Below, in pieces: positions 8,378-17,583 of a DNA stretch of 64,000 bases (position 1 is its first letter; every line of letters starts with the position of its first letter). The DNA comes from NZ13-RE01 sp049718665. Its GTDB lineage: Bacteria > Dictyoglomota > Dictyoglomia > Dictyoglomales > Dictyoglomaceae. Both the position numbers and the translations under genes were made by a program. The stretch is taken from the NCBI GenBank assembly GCA_049718665.1, contig JBNARO010000003.1:11637-75636 (forward strand), read 5' to 3'. The notes under the pieces are model-generated. The model searched no databases and had not been told where the DNA came from. It saw only the letters and a program-made list of their open reading frames with translations.

Positions 8378-10458
8378 TAAATATCGCGTCGAGTCAGACT
8401 AATTCTCCCTTGAGAGTCTATAGAGTCTATTTTAATCAATATCTCATCTCCAAGATTGATTTCTTCTCGAACTTGTTTCTTCCCTTTATTTATAGTCTTA
8501 AACTTAGAGATATGTAAGAGCCCAATCTTCCCTGGTAATATTTCTACAAAAACACCATAGTCAGTAACTCTTACTACTTTACCTAAAAATACTTCTCCTT
8601 CTTTTATTTCTCTTGTATATTCTTGAACCATTTGGGCAGCCTTTTCCGCAGATTCCATATTAGGAGCAGAAATAATAACTATACCTTCAGGTTTAATACT
8701 GATCTCTGTCTTTGTTTCCTCAATAATTCTTTTAATATTTTTACCACTGGGACCAATAAGATCTCCGATCTTTGAAGGATTAATTTCCACTACTTTGAGT
8801 CTTGGAGCATACGGTGAAATTTCTGGTCTTGGAGCAGAAATAACACTATCCATTATATCTAATATTTTTAAACGAGCTTCTTTTGCCTGATAAACAGTCT
8901 TTCTTATTATCTCGTAAGTAAGTCCATCCACTTTAATATCTAACTGGACCGCGGTAATTCCATTTCTTGTTCCCGCAATTTTAAAATCCATTCCTCCTAA
9001 GGCATCTTCTAAACCTTGAATATCAGTTAATACTTCAAACTCATCCCCTTCTTTAATAAGTCCCATAGCAACTCCTGCTACGGAAGTCTTTATAGGAACT
9101 CCTGCATCCATAAGGGCTAAGCTACTTCCACAAACACTTGCCATAGAGGTGGAGCCATTAGAAGATAAAACTTCAGACACTAACCTAATAGTATAAGGAA
9201 ACTCTTCTTCCTTTGGGATAAGGGGAAGTAGGGCACGCTCTGCCAATGCACCATGACCTATTTCTCTTCTTCCTGGACCTCTTAAAGGTTTTATTTCACC
9301 TACAGAGAACGGCGGAAAGTTATAATGATGCATGTATCTTTTGGGAGAACTTTCCATTACACCTTCTATTATCTGTTCTTCTCCAGCTCCTAAAGTCGCA
9401 ACAGTAAGAACTTGTGTTTCTCCTCTTTGGAACAATGCAGAACCATGGACTCGCGGTAATACTCCAACACTACAGCTTATTGGTCTTAATTCATCTAACT
9501 TTCTACCATCTACTCTTCTTTTCTCTTTTAATATTAAGTCTTTTATAATTTTTTTAGCTACATCATTTATAATCTCATCCACTTGTTTTACCTTATCTCC
9601 ATATATTGGTCTAAAATGCTCTGAAACTTTTTTCTTCAAATCTTCCAATGCCTTCTGTCTTTCTGATTTACTAGGTGTAAAAATTGTCTCTCTTATTTGA
9701 TTCTCAGAAATATAATTTAATACATCATTTTTTAAATCCTCATCAATCTTATAAGGAGTATAAGGAAAAGATGAAGGTTGAATAGTATTTAAAATTTCTT
9801 CTTGTAATTCAATAGTTGCTTGCAATGCGGTATGCCCTCTTATAACTCCTTCAATAAATATATCCTCTGGAACCTCCACCCCATCACCTTCCATCATAAA
9901 TACTCTATTTTTTGTTCCTGCGACGACTAAATCCAGTAATAATTTTTGAGAACTATCAGCTTTGGGGTTTATAATCCACTCTTTTCCATCCCAGCCAACT
10001 CTTACAGCTCCTATAGGTCCAGAAAAGGGTAAACCTGCAAGCATAATAGCACATGATGCTCCAATAATTCCAGGAATGTCAGGATAATTCTCTTGATCCA
10101 CAGCTAAAACAGTGACAATTATTTGTACTTCATTTCTAAAATCCTTAGAAAAGAGAGGTCTTAAAGGTCTATCTATAAGCCTTGCCATTAAAATCTCATG
10201 TTCAGTAGGTTTTCCTTCTCTTTTTAAAAATCCCCCTGGAATCTTACCTGCGGCATAGAGCTTTTCTATATACTCTACAGTTAATGGGAAAAAATCCACA
10301 TCATCTCTCGGTTCTTCTGCAGAAACAACTGTAACTAATAAAACTGTTTCTCCATATCGAACCAAAAGAGAACTTGTAGCTTGCCATGCTACTTTTCCTA
10401 TTTCAATTACTAAATCCCTTCCTGCAATTTCTTTTTTAAAAATATAAGTTTCCCGCAT
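8377..10458 (-). CDS. pnp: Polyribonucleotide nucleotidyltransferase (PNPase)
   Basis: Phosphorolytic 3'-5' exoribonuclease of 693 residues, the usual length. There are two RNase PH-like domains (about 1-215 and 310-540) linked by a helical domain. The KH domain includes IGDLIGPSGKNIKRIIEET, and the S1 domain includes EVFLGKVVRVTDYGVFVEI near the end. It starts 3 bp after rpsO, the near-universal rpsO-pnp order. It probably uses the rpsO promoter at 10802-10831. Confidence 0.97.
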   Translation of the reverse strand: MRETYIFKKEIAGRDLVIEIGKVAWQATSSLLVRYGETVLLVTVVSAEEPRDDVDFFPLTVEYIEKLYAAGKIPGGFLKREGKPTEHEILMARLIDRPLRPLFSKDFRNEVQIIVTVLAVDQENYPDIPGIIGASCAIMLAGLPFSGPIGAVRVGWDGKEWIINPKADSSQKLLLDLVVAGTKNRVFMMEGDGVEVPEDIFIEGVIRGHTALQATIELQEEILNTIQPSSFPYTPYKIDEDLKNDVLNYISENQIRETIFTPSKSERQKALEDLKKKVSEHFRPIYGDKVKQVDEIINDVAKKIIKDLILKEKRRVDGRKLDELRPISCSVGVLPRVHGSALFQRGETQVLTVATLGAGEEQIIEGVMESSPKRYMHHYNFPPFSVGEIKPLRGPGRREIGHGALAERALLPLIPKEEEFPYTIRLVSEVLSSNGSTSMASVCGSSLALMDAGVPIKTSVAGVAMGLIKEGDEFEVLTDIQGLEDALGGMDFKIAGTRNGITAVQLDIKVDGLTYEIIRKTVYQAKEARLKILDIMDSVISAPRPEISPYAPRLKVVEINPSKIGDLIGPSGKNIKRIIEETKTEISIKPEGIVIISAPNMESAEKAAQMVQEYTREIKEGEVFLGKVVRVTDYGVFVEILPGKIGLLHISKFKTINKGKKQVREEINLGDEILIKIDSIDSQGRISLTRRDI

Positions 10459-10461
10459 AAT

Positions 10462-10731
10462 TTATTTTCTTAATCCTAATTCTTGTATTAGTTTCTTATA
10501 TCTTTCCACATCCTTTTCTTGAAGATAATTTAAAAGTTTTCTTCTTCTACCAATCATCTTCAAAAGACCAACTCTTGAATGGAAATCTTTTTTATGAACC
10601 TTCAAGTGTTCAGTAAGTCTCCTAATTCTTTCAGTTAGTAAAGCAATTTGTACCTCAGGAGAACCTGAGTCCTTTTCATTAATCTTAAACCTTTCAATTA
10701 TTTCTCTTTTTTCTTCCTTTGTTAAAGCCAT
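10462..10731 (-). CDS. rpsO: 30S ribosomal protein S15
   Basis: Primary-binding ribosomal protein that contacts 16S rRNA helices 20-22. The 89 residues match the family, with the conserved GSPEVQIALLTERIRRLTEHLK and HKKDFHSRVGLLKMIGRRRKLLNYL segments. It has a strong ribosome site (GGAGGT) five bases before the ATG. A promoter and a 5' hairpin lie just upstream (10763-10831). It is the first gene of the rpsO-pnp-M16-dapB-dapA-rnj-ftsK run. Confidence 0.97.
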   Translation of the reverse strand: MALTKEEKREIIERFKINEKDSGSPEVQIALLTERIRRLTEHLKVHKKDFHSRVGLLKMIGRRRKLLNYLQEKDVERYKKLIQELGLRK

Positions 10732-10762
10732 TTTCTACCTCCTCTTTTAACTCAAAAAATCG

Positions 10763-10793
10763 CCTATAGCGATGGTCCCCCCATCACTATAGG
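10763..10793 (-). promoter_or_regulatory. 5' leader hairpin of rpsO (terminator-like or S15 control element)
   Basis: A 13-bp stem with a 5-base loop, fully paired only if the RNA is read from the minus strand, where its one mismatch becomes a G-U pair. It is followed by CGATTTTTTG, so it has the form of an intrinsic terminator. The predicted rpsO start site (about 10795) lies at its upper edge, placing it at the very 5' end of the rpsO message. It may end transcripts from the coiled-coil gene, attenuate rpsO, or bind S15. Confidence 0.65.
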
Positions 10794-10801
10794 TTAGTTA
10801 T

Positions 10802-10831
10802 ATTTTAGCACATTAATTAATCTATTGCCAA
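10802..10831 (-). promoter_or_regulatory. rpsO-pnp promoter
   Basis: Minus-strand -35 TTGGCA (10826-10831) and -10 TAAAAT (10802-10807) with an 18-base spacer, each 5/6 to consensus. It starts 4 bases beyond the stop of the upstream coiled-coil gene. Confidence 0.65.
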
Positions 10832-10835
10832 TATA

Positions 10836-11276
10836 TTATAATTCATTTTTACACTTAGCTATTATCTCTAACTCTTTCTTCAAAGCCTCTTCTACCTTAT
10901 CAAGCAAAAGTAAAGCATAATTTTCCGCTTCCTTCTTAATTTCTTCAGCCTCTTTCCTCGCTTCTTGAAGAATTAATTCCGCCTCCTTTTGAGCCTTTTG
11001 GGTTATATTATTTTCACTTAGAAGATAATCTGCTCTTTCTTTTGCCACTCTTATAATGCCTTCTGCTTCTAATTGAGCCTCTTTTATTATTTCATCTTTT
11101 TTCTTGATTATTTTCTTTGCCTCTGTTATTTCCTCTGGGAGAGTTTTATCTAATTCTTCGATAAGAGATATTACCTTTTCATAATCTATAAGAGCTTTCT
11201 CAAGAATGGGAATAATAAAACTTTTCTTAACTATTTTTCTTAACTCTTCAATAATCTCAAAAGATCTATTTAACAT
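10836..11276 (-). CDS. Coiled-coil protein of unknown function
   Basis: A 146-residue, highly charged protein dominated by heptad-like Glu/Lys/Ala helix from about residue 50 (EAQLEAEGIIRVAKERADYLL ... EAELILQEARKEAEEIKKEAENYALLLLD). It resembles the stalk helices of F/V-ATPase subunits b/H, or DivIVA-like proteins, in composition only. There is no membrane segment and one Cys near the end. It overlaps the end of coaD by 11 bp, so it is translated with coaD. I do not assign a function. Confidence 0.75.
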   Translation of the reverse strand: MLNRSFEIIEELRKIVKKSFIIPILEKALIDYEKVISLIEELDKTLPEEITEAKKIIKKKDEIIKEAQLEAEGIIRVAKERADYLLSENNITQKAQKEAELILQEARKEAEEIKKEAENYALLLLDKVEEALKKELEIIAKCKNEL

Positions 11277-11760
11277 TTTCTCCCCTAAATTTTTTATAAA
11301 GACTTTTAGCTACTATATCAGGAACTAAGTCTTTTACACAACCTCCAAATCTTGCAATCTCTTTTACCATACTAGAGCTTAAATAGGCATATTTAGAATC
11401 TGTTACCAGAAAAACTGTTTCGCATTCAGGATATAATTTTTTATTTGCTAAGGCTTGCTGGAATTCATATTCAAAATCAGAAACAGCTCTCAAGCCTCTT
11501 ATTATTATTTTTGCATTCACTTTTTTAAGGTAATCTACTAGGAGACCATTAAAGCAATCCACATATACATTCTTAATATCTTTAACACTTTCTCTCAACA
11601 TCTCCAATCTTTCTTCAAGAGTAAATAATGGGGTCTTTGCTACATTTTGTGCTACCGCTACAATCAATTCATCATAGATATTAGCACCTCTTCTTATAAT
11701 ATCTAAATGTCCATTAGTAACAGGATCAAAACTTCCTGGATATACCGCCTTCCTAAACAT
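11266..11760 (-). CDS. coaD: Phosphopantetheine adenylyltransferase
   Basis: Penultimate step of coenzyme A synthesis: 4'-phosphopantetheine + ATP gives dephospho-CoA. The 164 residues show the nucleotidyltransferase motif YPGSFDPVTNGHLDII (TNGH core), the RGLRAVSDFEYEFQ segment, and YLSSSMVKEIARFGG, where the usual ISST is SSSM. The length is normal. It lies 7 bp after rsmD; the rsmD-coaD pair is widely conserved. Confidence 0.95.
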   Translation of the reverse strand: MFRKAVYPGSFDPVTNGHLDIIRRGANIYDELIVAVAQNVAKTPLFTLEERLEMLRESVKDIKNVYVDCFNGLLVDYLKKVNAKIIIRGLRAVSDFEYEFQQALANKKLYPECETVFLVTDSKYAYLSSSMVKEIARFGGCVKDLVPDIVAKSLYKKFRGENVK

Positions 11761-11767
11761 CTTAATT

Positions 11768-12328
11768 TTACCTCAGTTTATAATAACTAAAAAGGGTTTC
11801 TCCAAAATTTTTAATTTGAAATAATTTTAAATTTTTTAATTCCTGGATTATCTTTGTTTTCTTGTGATGTTCTACAATTAAGATTCCATCTTCTTTTAAC
11901 CAAGAGTTTTTTTCTATTAACTCTAATACATTGTTCACCTTTTCTCCTAAGGAATAAGGTGGATCCATAAAGATAATGTCAAATTTCTCTTTTGGGGAGT
12001 TATTTAGAAAAGAAAAGACATCTGAAAGAAAAACTTCTACTTTTTCTTCTACCCCTAAATTTTTCACATTCACTCTTAGAATCTTTACTGCTGGCAAATG
12101 ATTTTCTACAAAAACTACTCTCCTTGCTCCTAAACTGAGAGCTTCTAATCCTACTATTCCTGAACCTGCAAAAAGATCTAAAAAATAAGAATTAGAAATT
12201 TTCTCTCTTAAAGAATTAAATAGAGATATTCTCCCTTGCTCCATTGTAGGTCTATATCTTTTCCCTTTCAATATTTTTATACTCTTTCCCTCAAGAAATC
12301 CTTTTGAAATTCTAATTTCAGAGGACAA
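11768..12328 (-). CDS. rsmD: 16S rRNA (guanine966-N2)-methyltransferase
   Basis: SAM-dependent methyltransferase of 186 residues. It has the early GKRYRPTMEQGRISLFN segment, SAM motif FLDLFAGSGIVGLEALS and catalytic IIFMDPPYSLG. The start is a TTG at 12328, chosen because GGAG lies seven bases upstream and no ATG is available before the conserved IRISKG. It overlaps recG by 11 bp. Confidence 0.93.
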   Translation of the reverse strand: MSSEIRISKGFLEGKSIKILKGKRYRPTMEQGRISLFNSLREKISNSYFLDLFAGSGIVGLEALSLGARRVVFVENHLPAVKILRVNVKNLGVEEKVEVFLSDVFSFLNNSPKEKFDIIFMDPPYSLGEKVNNVLELIEKNSWLKEDGILIVEHHKKTKIIQELKNLKLFQIKNFGETLFSYYKLR

Positions 12329-14654
12329 GAATTTTCTCCTTCTTTTCTTTTATAATCCACTTTTTGATAGGGATATTTTCTTCTTTTTCTAAATTAGCAT
12401 CATCTTTTAAAATTTCAAAAGCTTCTTTTCTTGCTATTTCAAGGATTCTTAAATCTCTTGTAAGATCTGTTAAAAGGAGATCAGGAAGACCATGTTGTTT
12501 TGTCCCAAAAAACTCTCCTGGTCCTCTGATCTCTAAATCTTTATTGGCAATTAAAAAACCATCATTAGTACTGACAAAAACTTTTAATCTTTCTTGTGCT
12601 TCTTTACTTTTTAAATCAGCTATTAAGAAACAAACAGATGGGGTCTCTCCTCTACCTATCCTTCCTCTTAATTGGTGAAGTTGAGCCAAGCCAAAACGGT
12701 GAGCATCTTCAATTACCATAACTGAAGCATTAGGAACATCAATACCTACTTCAATTACTGTTGTTGCTACTAATATTTGTATTTTGCCCTCTCTAAATTC
12801 TTCCATTATTCTTGATCTTTCCTCCTTCGAAACTAACCCATGGATCAGTCCAATTTTGAAATTTGGAAAGAACTTTTTCAATTTTTCATATAATTTGGTT
12901 GCAGATTCTGCCTCCAGTTTTTCCGATTCCTCAATAAGAGGACATACTACATATGCTTGTTTTCCTGCTAAAATCTCTTTTTCCACTAAACTATAGACCT
13001 TCTTTCTTTCAGCGGAAGAAAAAAGATATGTGCTTACAGGTTTTCTACCAGGAGGCAGAGTGTCAATTATAGAAACATCGAGCTCTCCATATATGGTTAA
13101 TGCTAAGGTTCTTGGAATAGGTGTAGCAGTCATTACTAATAGATGAGGATTTTCCCCTTTTTTCCATAAATTTGATCTTTGAATAACTCCAAATTTATGT
13201 TGCTCATCAATAATTACTAATCCTAACTTTTTAAAGATAACATCTTCTTGTATTAAAGCATGTGTACCAATAACTACTGGTAAATCTCCATGTTTTAATT
13301 CATTTAATACATGTGATTTTTCTCTCTTAGAGAGACTACCAATTAGAAGACCCACTTTCACTCCTAAGGGCTCAAAAAGAGGTTTCAATCTACTGTAATG
13401 TTGTTCTGCTAAAATTTCTGTAGGAACCATAAAAGCAGATTGATAGCCATTTTCTACAGCCAATAAGATCGCCATAGCAGCAATTATGGTTTTTCCAGAT
13501 CCTACATCTCCTTGAAGAAGTCTGTGCATAGGTTTCCCAGAAGAAAGATCTGATTTAATTTCCTCCCAAACTTTCTCTTGAGAAGAAGTGAGTTTAAAAG
13601 GAAGGTTCTTAAGAAAAGTCTCAACTAAAGAGCTTGCTGTATTAAATATTGGGGCAGAAAGCAATTCAATTTCTTTCTTCTTTTGAACTAAAGTTAACTG
13701 CATAAATAACAGTTCTTCAAATACTAACCTTTTTGTAGCACTTCCCATAGAAAGAAAGGAAGTAGGGAAATGTTTTTCTATTATACTTATAGGTTTGTCC
13801 ATTAAGTTATATTTTTGTTTTATTCTCTCTGGAAGTGAATCCTCTATAAAGGGTGCATATTGGGTAATTACATCATATATAAGTTGTCTCATAATTTTCT
13901 GGGATAGACCTTGAGTAAGAGAATAAATTGGCACAATTCTTCCTACATGAAGCGTTTCCTCCTTTCCTTCCTCTAAAATTTCATATTCAGGATTTTCAAT
14001 TTCAAAAGTTCTAAAACTTTTTTTAACCACCCCTGAAATAAGAACTTCGGTTCCTACAGGAAGATTCTGTTTTATAAATCTTTGGTTATACCAAATTGCA
14101 TACATATAAGAAGTGCCATCACTAACTTTTGCCCTTAAAATAGGGATTCCTTTATATGGAGTTCTTCCTTCTTCGTAGTCTATAATTCTTACTTTTAAAG
14201 TGACTTTCTCGCCAGGGATTAATTGAGATATTTTTTTAAGTTTTGATCTATCATCGTAATCTCTTGGGAAGTAATAAATTAGGTCTTTTAAAGTTTTTAC
14301 TTCAAGGTTATTTAGAAGTCTTGCTCTTTTCGGACCTATCCCTTTTATATATTGGACAGGTTTACTCCAAAATTCTTCATCAGAATATATTTCCAATGCT
14401 AAATTTATAATCTCATAAATTGCTGAAATTACTTTCTTCCTTTCTTCCAAATTTTTTTTAGAGTAATTTAAGATGAGTTCCAAAACTCTTGTAGACCAAA
14501 ATCCCTCCCAGAGAGGGAATTCTTTCATAGCAACTTCTATGGTCTTTTCTAACCCAAATCGAGTACTTTTATCAGAAAAGTTGAAAGAAATTTCCCTCTC
14601 TAAAATTTCTTTTAGTCCTTTTAGAATTTTTATACTTCTTGTTTCGGAAATCAT
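12318..14654 (-). CDS. recG: ATP-dependent DNA helicase RecG
   Basis: Branch-migrating helicase that processes stalled forks and recombination intermediates. Its 778 residues are longer than E. coli RecG because of about 90 extra N-terminal residues, an extension also seen in Thermotoga. The order is the extension, the OB-fold wedge domain (about 100-250), SF2 motor with Walker A GDVGSGKT, box II IIDEQHKFGV, and late RIGRG and GPGEFFGTKQHG motifs. Its start overlaps the fakA stop (ATGA). Confidence 0.95.
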   Translation of the reverse strand: MISETRSIKILKGLKEILEREISFNFSDKSTRFGLEKTIEVAMKEFPLWEGFWSTRVLELILNYSKKNLEERKKVISAIYEIINLALEIYSDEEFWSKPVQYIKGIGPKRARLLNNLEVKTLKDLIYYFPRDYDDRSKLKKISQLIPGEKVTLKVRIIDYEEGRTPYKGIPILRAKVSDGTSYMYAIWYNQRFIKQNLPVGTEVLISGVVKKSFRTFEIENPEYEILEEGKEETLHVGRIVPIYSLTQGLSQKIMRQLIYDVITQYAPFIEDSLPERIKQKYNLMDKPISIIEKHFPTSFLSMGSATKRLVFEELLFMQLTLVQKKKEIELLSAPIFNTASSLVETFLKNLPFKLTSSQEKVWEEIKSDLSSGKPMHRLLQGDVGSGKTIIAAMAILLAVENGYQSAFMVPTEILAEQHYSRLKPLFEPLGVKVGLLIGSLSKREKSHVLNELKHGDLPVVIGTHALIQEDVIFKKLGLVIIDEQHKFGVIQRSNLWKKGENPHLLVMTATPIPRTLALTIYGELDVSIIDTLPPGRKPVSTYLFSSAERKKVYSLVEKEILAGKQAYVVCPLIEESEKLEAESATKLYEKLKKFFPNFKIGLIHGLVSKEERSRIMEEFREGKIQILVATTVIEVGIDVPNASVMVIEDAHRFGLAQLHQLRGRIGRGETPSVCFLIADLKSKEAQERLKVFVSTNDGFLIANKDLEIRGPGEFFGTKQHGLPDLLLTDLTRDLRILEIARKEAFEILKDDANLEKEENIPIKKWIIKEKKEKILVL

Positions 14655-16282
14655 TCTAAGCCCAAGTAGTAATAATAAAAGGGTTGTCCACCATATACCA
14701 ATTCTATAGAAAGAAATGGATATTTCTGAGATATTAAATTATATAACCTTTCAGCTTCCTTTTTGCTAACATCTTGACCATAATATATAGTTAAAATTTC
14801 TTTATTTTCTCTCAAAATAATTTCCAATAAATTTAAAACTACCTCGTTTACATTTTTCCCTACATAGACAATCTCATCATCAATTATTCCTAAGATGTCT
14901 CCTTCAGAAATCTCAAATCCATTAATAGATGTATCTCTTATTGCTTTTGTGACTTCCCCTACTTTTATACTGCTTCTACTTTTTTCAAATTTCTCCTTCA
15001 TCTTCTCCCATGAATCTTTTGGATTATATTCTATTAAAGCCCTTATACCTTCTAAGACATGTCTTGTGGGGATTATGATAACTTTATCTTGATATAATTT
15101 TTCTACTTGTTGTGCTGCTAAAATGACATTTTTATTATTTGGAAAAAGGAAAACTTTTTTAGCATTTACCTTCTCTACAGCATTTATCAGAGATTCTACA
15201 CTGGGATTTAAAGTCTGTCCTCCATTTACAATATAATCTACTGAGAAACTTTTAAATATCTGATTAATACCTTCTCCCCAAGAAACTACTACAAATCCTA
15301 CTTCTTTTACTTCAGAGACCTTTTTAGGAATCTCCTCTATTTCTTTTCTCAATCTTTCTTCATGTTGCTCTGCCATATTATCTATTTTTATCTTAGATAG
15401 ACTTCCTAAGTATAAAGCTTTATCTAAAATCTTTCCTGGATTATTAGTATGAATATGGACTTTTAACATTCCTGGGGCTTCCGCAGTAACAATACTATCT
15501 CCTTGAGTTTCTAACCAGGATTTAAATTTTGAAAAATCTACATTCTTCTGAGAAACAACGACAAATTCAGTGCAATATTGATAGGTAATTACATGTTTCT
15601 CTATAACTTCTACTTCGGGCTTTTCTTTTAAAATGATAGGTTCTTCCTTTATTTCTATCTTCTTGCCCGTAAGTCCTTGATAAAAACCTTCCCAAAAATA
15701 TATTAATCCCTGTCCCCCTGCATCAACAACTTGAGCCTCTTTTAATATAGGAAGAAGATTTGGGGTATTTGCAAGAGCTTCCTTTGCTCTTTCAAGCATT
15801 CTCTTTGTTATTATTTTTATATCATCAGTTTCCCTTAAAGCTCGTGTAGCTTCCTTTACTCCCTCTCGAAGAACTGTCAAAATAGTTCCCTCTGTAGGTT
15901 TTAAGACAGCTCTATAAGCCACTCTCGTTGCTTCTTGCCATGCCTTTACCCACGTATTTGCATCAATTTTATCTTTGTCTTTGATGTACTCTGCAAATCC
16001 TCTAATAATTTGAGATAAAATAACTCCTGAATTTCCTCTCGCTCCCATGAGAGAACCTCTTATAGAAGCCTCTGCAACATTTTTTAAGGTTTTGACCTTT
16101 TGTTTTCTAATTTCTGCTACTGTTGATTGTAAGGTGTATAGCATATTTGTTCCTGTATCACCATCAGGGACAGGAAATACATTTAACAAATCTACTTCTT
16201 CCTTATGAATCTTTAATTGATAAACTGCTTGCTCAAAGAGATTTGCTAATAACTCTCCATTTAATTCTTGTAGCTTTTGCAA
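14651..16282 (-). CDS. fakA: DAK2-domain fatty acid kinase-like protein (FakA/YloV)
   Basis: Kinase subunit that phosphorylates fatty acids held by FakB-type (DegV) proteins. I place the start at a TTG (16280-16282), preceded at eight bases by GGGAGGAG, giving 543 residues. The longer reading to 16396 would run 110 bp into the Asp23 gene and lacks a ribosome site. The DAK2 ATP-site motif is VPDGDTGTNM near residue 40, with GARGNSGVILSQI near 80. A central domain and a C-terminal DegV-like domain follow. The Asp23-FakA pair (YloU-YloV) is conserved in Gram-positives. No fakB is in the window. Confidence 0.88.
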   Translation of the reverse strand: MQKLQELNGELLANLFEQAVYQLKIHKEEVDLLNVFPVPDGDTGTNMLYTLQSTVAEIRKQKVKTLKNVAEASIRGSLMGARGNSGVILSQIIRGFAEYIKDKDKIDANTWVKAWQEATRVAYRAVLKPTEGTILTVLREGVKEATRALRETDDIKIITKRMLERAKEALANTPNLLPILKEAQVVDAGGQGLIYFWEGFYQGLTGKKIEIKEEPIILKEKPEVEVIEKHVITYQYCTEFVVVSQKNVDFSKFKSWLETQGDSIVTAEAPGMLKVHIHTNNPGKILDKALYLGSLSKIKIDNMAEQHEERLRKEIEEIPKKVSEVKEVGFVVVSWGEGINQIFKSFSVDYIVNGGQTLNPSVESLINAVEKVNAKKVFLFPNNKNVILAAQQVEKLYQDKVIIIPTRHVLEGIRALIEYNPKDSWEKMKEKFEKSRSSIKVGEVTKAIRDTSINGFEISEGDILGIIDDEIVYVGKNVNEVVLNLLEIILRENKEILTIYYGQDVSKKEAERLYNLISQKYPFLSIELVYGGQPFYYYYLGLE

Positions 16283-16284
16283 AA

Positions 16285-16716
16285 CTAAATCTCCTCCCAA
16301 TTGAAGGATTCCCTCTTCTCTTCTATCAGTCGAACCCCCCAAATATTTACATTTATCTCTTTTATTGTTAATCCAGTGGTTTTTTCTAAATTCCATTTGA
16401 CACGCTCCATTACATTATGAGCCACCTCTGGAATTCTCACCCCATAGGCTACAATAATATATAATTCAATTTTCAAACCCTCCTCAGTAATCTGTACCTG
16501 AACTCCTTTATTTAACTCTTCTCTATGAAGAAGTTCAGAAATACCATCAGCAATATTTCTAACTGCCATTCCAATAACACCATAGCTTTGGAGAGCAGAA
16601 AGACTGGCTAAAATAGCAATAGCATTTTCAGATATTTCAACCCAGCCAATTCCAGTAAAATATCTTTGATGAGATCTTTCACTTTGTTTAAATATATAAT
16701 CTCGGATCCAACGCAT
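16285..16716 (-). CDS. Asp23/Gls24 family protein (YloU-like)
   Basis: A small envelope-stress-type protein. The Asp23 core runs from about residue 25 (VEISENAIAILASLSALQSYGVIGM) through ELYIIVAYGVRIPEVAHNVMERVKWNLEKTTGLTIKEINVNIWGVRL. The first 24 residues look atypical, and this start overlaps the upstream permease by 29 bp, so the true start may be an internal non-ATG codon. I found no better ribosome site. It ends 2 bp before the fakA start. Confidence 0.85.
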   Translation of the reverse strand: MRWIRDYIFKQSERSHQRYFTGIGWVEISENAIAILASLSALQSYGVIGMAVRNIADGISELLHREELNKGVQVQITEEGLKIELYIIVAYGVRIPEVAHNVMERVKWNLEKTTGLTIKEINVNIWGVRLIEEKRESFNWEEI

Positions 16717-17572
16717 CCCTTAGTCCGTCTCCCAAAAGATTAAAACCAAATACCACAATCATTATTACTATACCAGGAAAAATAGGATACCACCATGCAC
16801 TCCTCATATATGCTAATCCTGCCTGAACCATGGAACCCCAGCTGGGAGTTGGTGCTTGAACTCCTAACCCTAAGAAGCTTAAACCTGCTTCTAACATTAT
16901 CATTCCACCCATCCCAAGGGTAGCTTCGATAATTATTGGAGAGAGGGCATTAGGTAGGATATGCTTAAATAGTATCCTCCAAGTAGAAGCTCCTACTGCC
17001 TGAGCACTGGCAACAAAATCTCTTTCTCTTAAACTTAAAACTTGCCCTCTAACAATACGAGATACTCCTGCCCAACCTATAAGTGCTACTGCAAGATACA
17101 AATTTTGAATACCAGGTCCAAAAACTGCTACTACTGCAATTACAAATAAAAGAAAGGGGAAGGCAAAGAGTATTTCTACAATTCTCATAATTAAATCGTC
17201 AATCCATCCCCCATAAAAACCCGCTATTAATCCTAAAACTGTACCTAAGGAAATAGATATTGCCTGAGCAAAAAATCCAATTTGGAGGGAGACTCTTGCA
17301 CCATAAATTATTCTGCTTAAAATATCTCTTCCAAATTCGTCAGTTCCAAGTAAATTTTCTTTATTGGGTGGCAATAAGTGTTTGGAAAGATCAACTTTAT
17401 ATGGATCATAAGGAGCAATTACTGGGGCGAAAATAGCAACAAAGACAATAAAAAGTACTATACCTAATCCAACAAGGGCAAGCTTATTCTTTTTAAGCCT
17501 TTTCCATGCTATTTTCCAAAGACTTCTCGGCTTCCTAATACTTTGTTGTAAGGTAAACTCATTAGTAGCCAT
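16688..17572 (-). CDS. Oligopeptide/dipeptide ABC transporter permease, DppC/OppC type
   Basis: Inner-membrane permease of 294 residues. An N-terminal OppC-type segment (LWKIAWKRLKKNKLALVGLGIV) is followed by a periplasmic loop with DPYKVDL and GTDEFGRDILSRIIYGARVSL, about five further membrane helices, and the EAA loop near AQAVGASTWRILFKHILPNALSPII. The C-terminus DALDPRLYI is typical. It follows the DppB-type gene by 11 bp. No cognate ATPase genes are adjacent. Confidence 0.93.
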   Translation of the reverse strand: MATNEFTLQQSIRKPRSLWKIAWKRLKKNKLALVGLGIVLFIVFVAIFAPVIAPYDPYKVDLSKHLLPPNKENLLGTDEFGRDILSRIIYGARVSLQIGFFAQAISISLGTVLGLIAGFYGGWIDDLIMRIVEILFAFPFLLFVIAVVAVFGPGIQNLYLAVALIGWAGVSRIVRGQVLSLRERDFVASAQAVGASTWRILFKHILPNALSPIIIEATLGMGGMIMLEAGLSFLGLGVQAPTPSWGSMVQAGLAYMRSAWWYPIFPGIVIMIVVFGFNLLGDGLRDALDPRLYI

Positions 17573-17583
17573 TGTGTTCCCTC

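Noticed and set aside
9332..9700. 122-codon plus-strand frame over pnp
   Set aside because: Antisense shadow of PNPase; composition and lack of start signals argue against a gene.
16283..16396. N-terminal extension of FakA
   Set aside because: It would overlap the Asp23 gene and has no ribosome site, while the TTG at 16282 has GGGAGGAG at the right distance.
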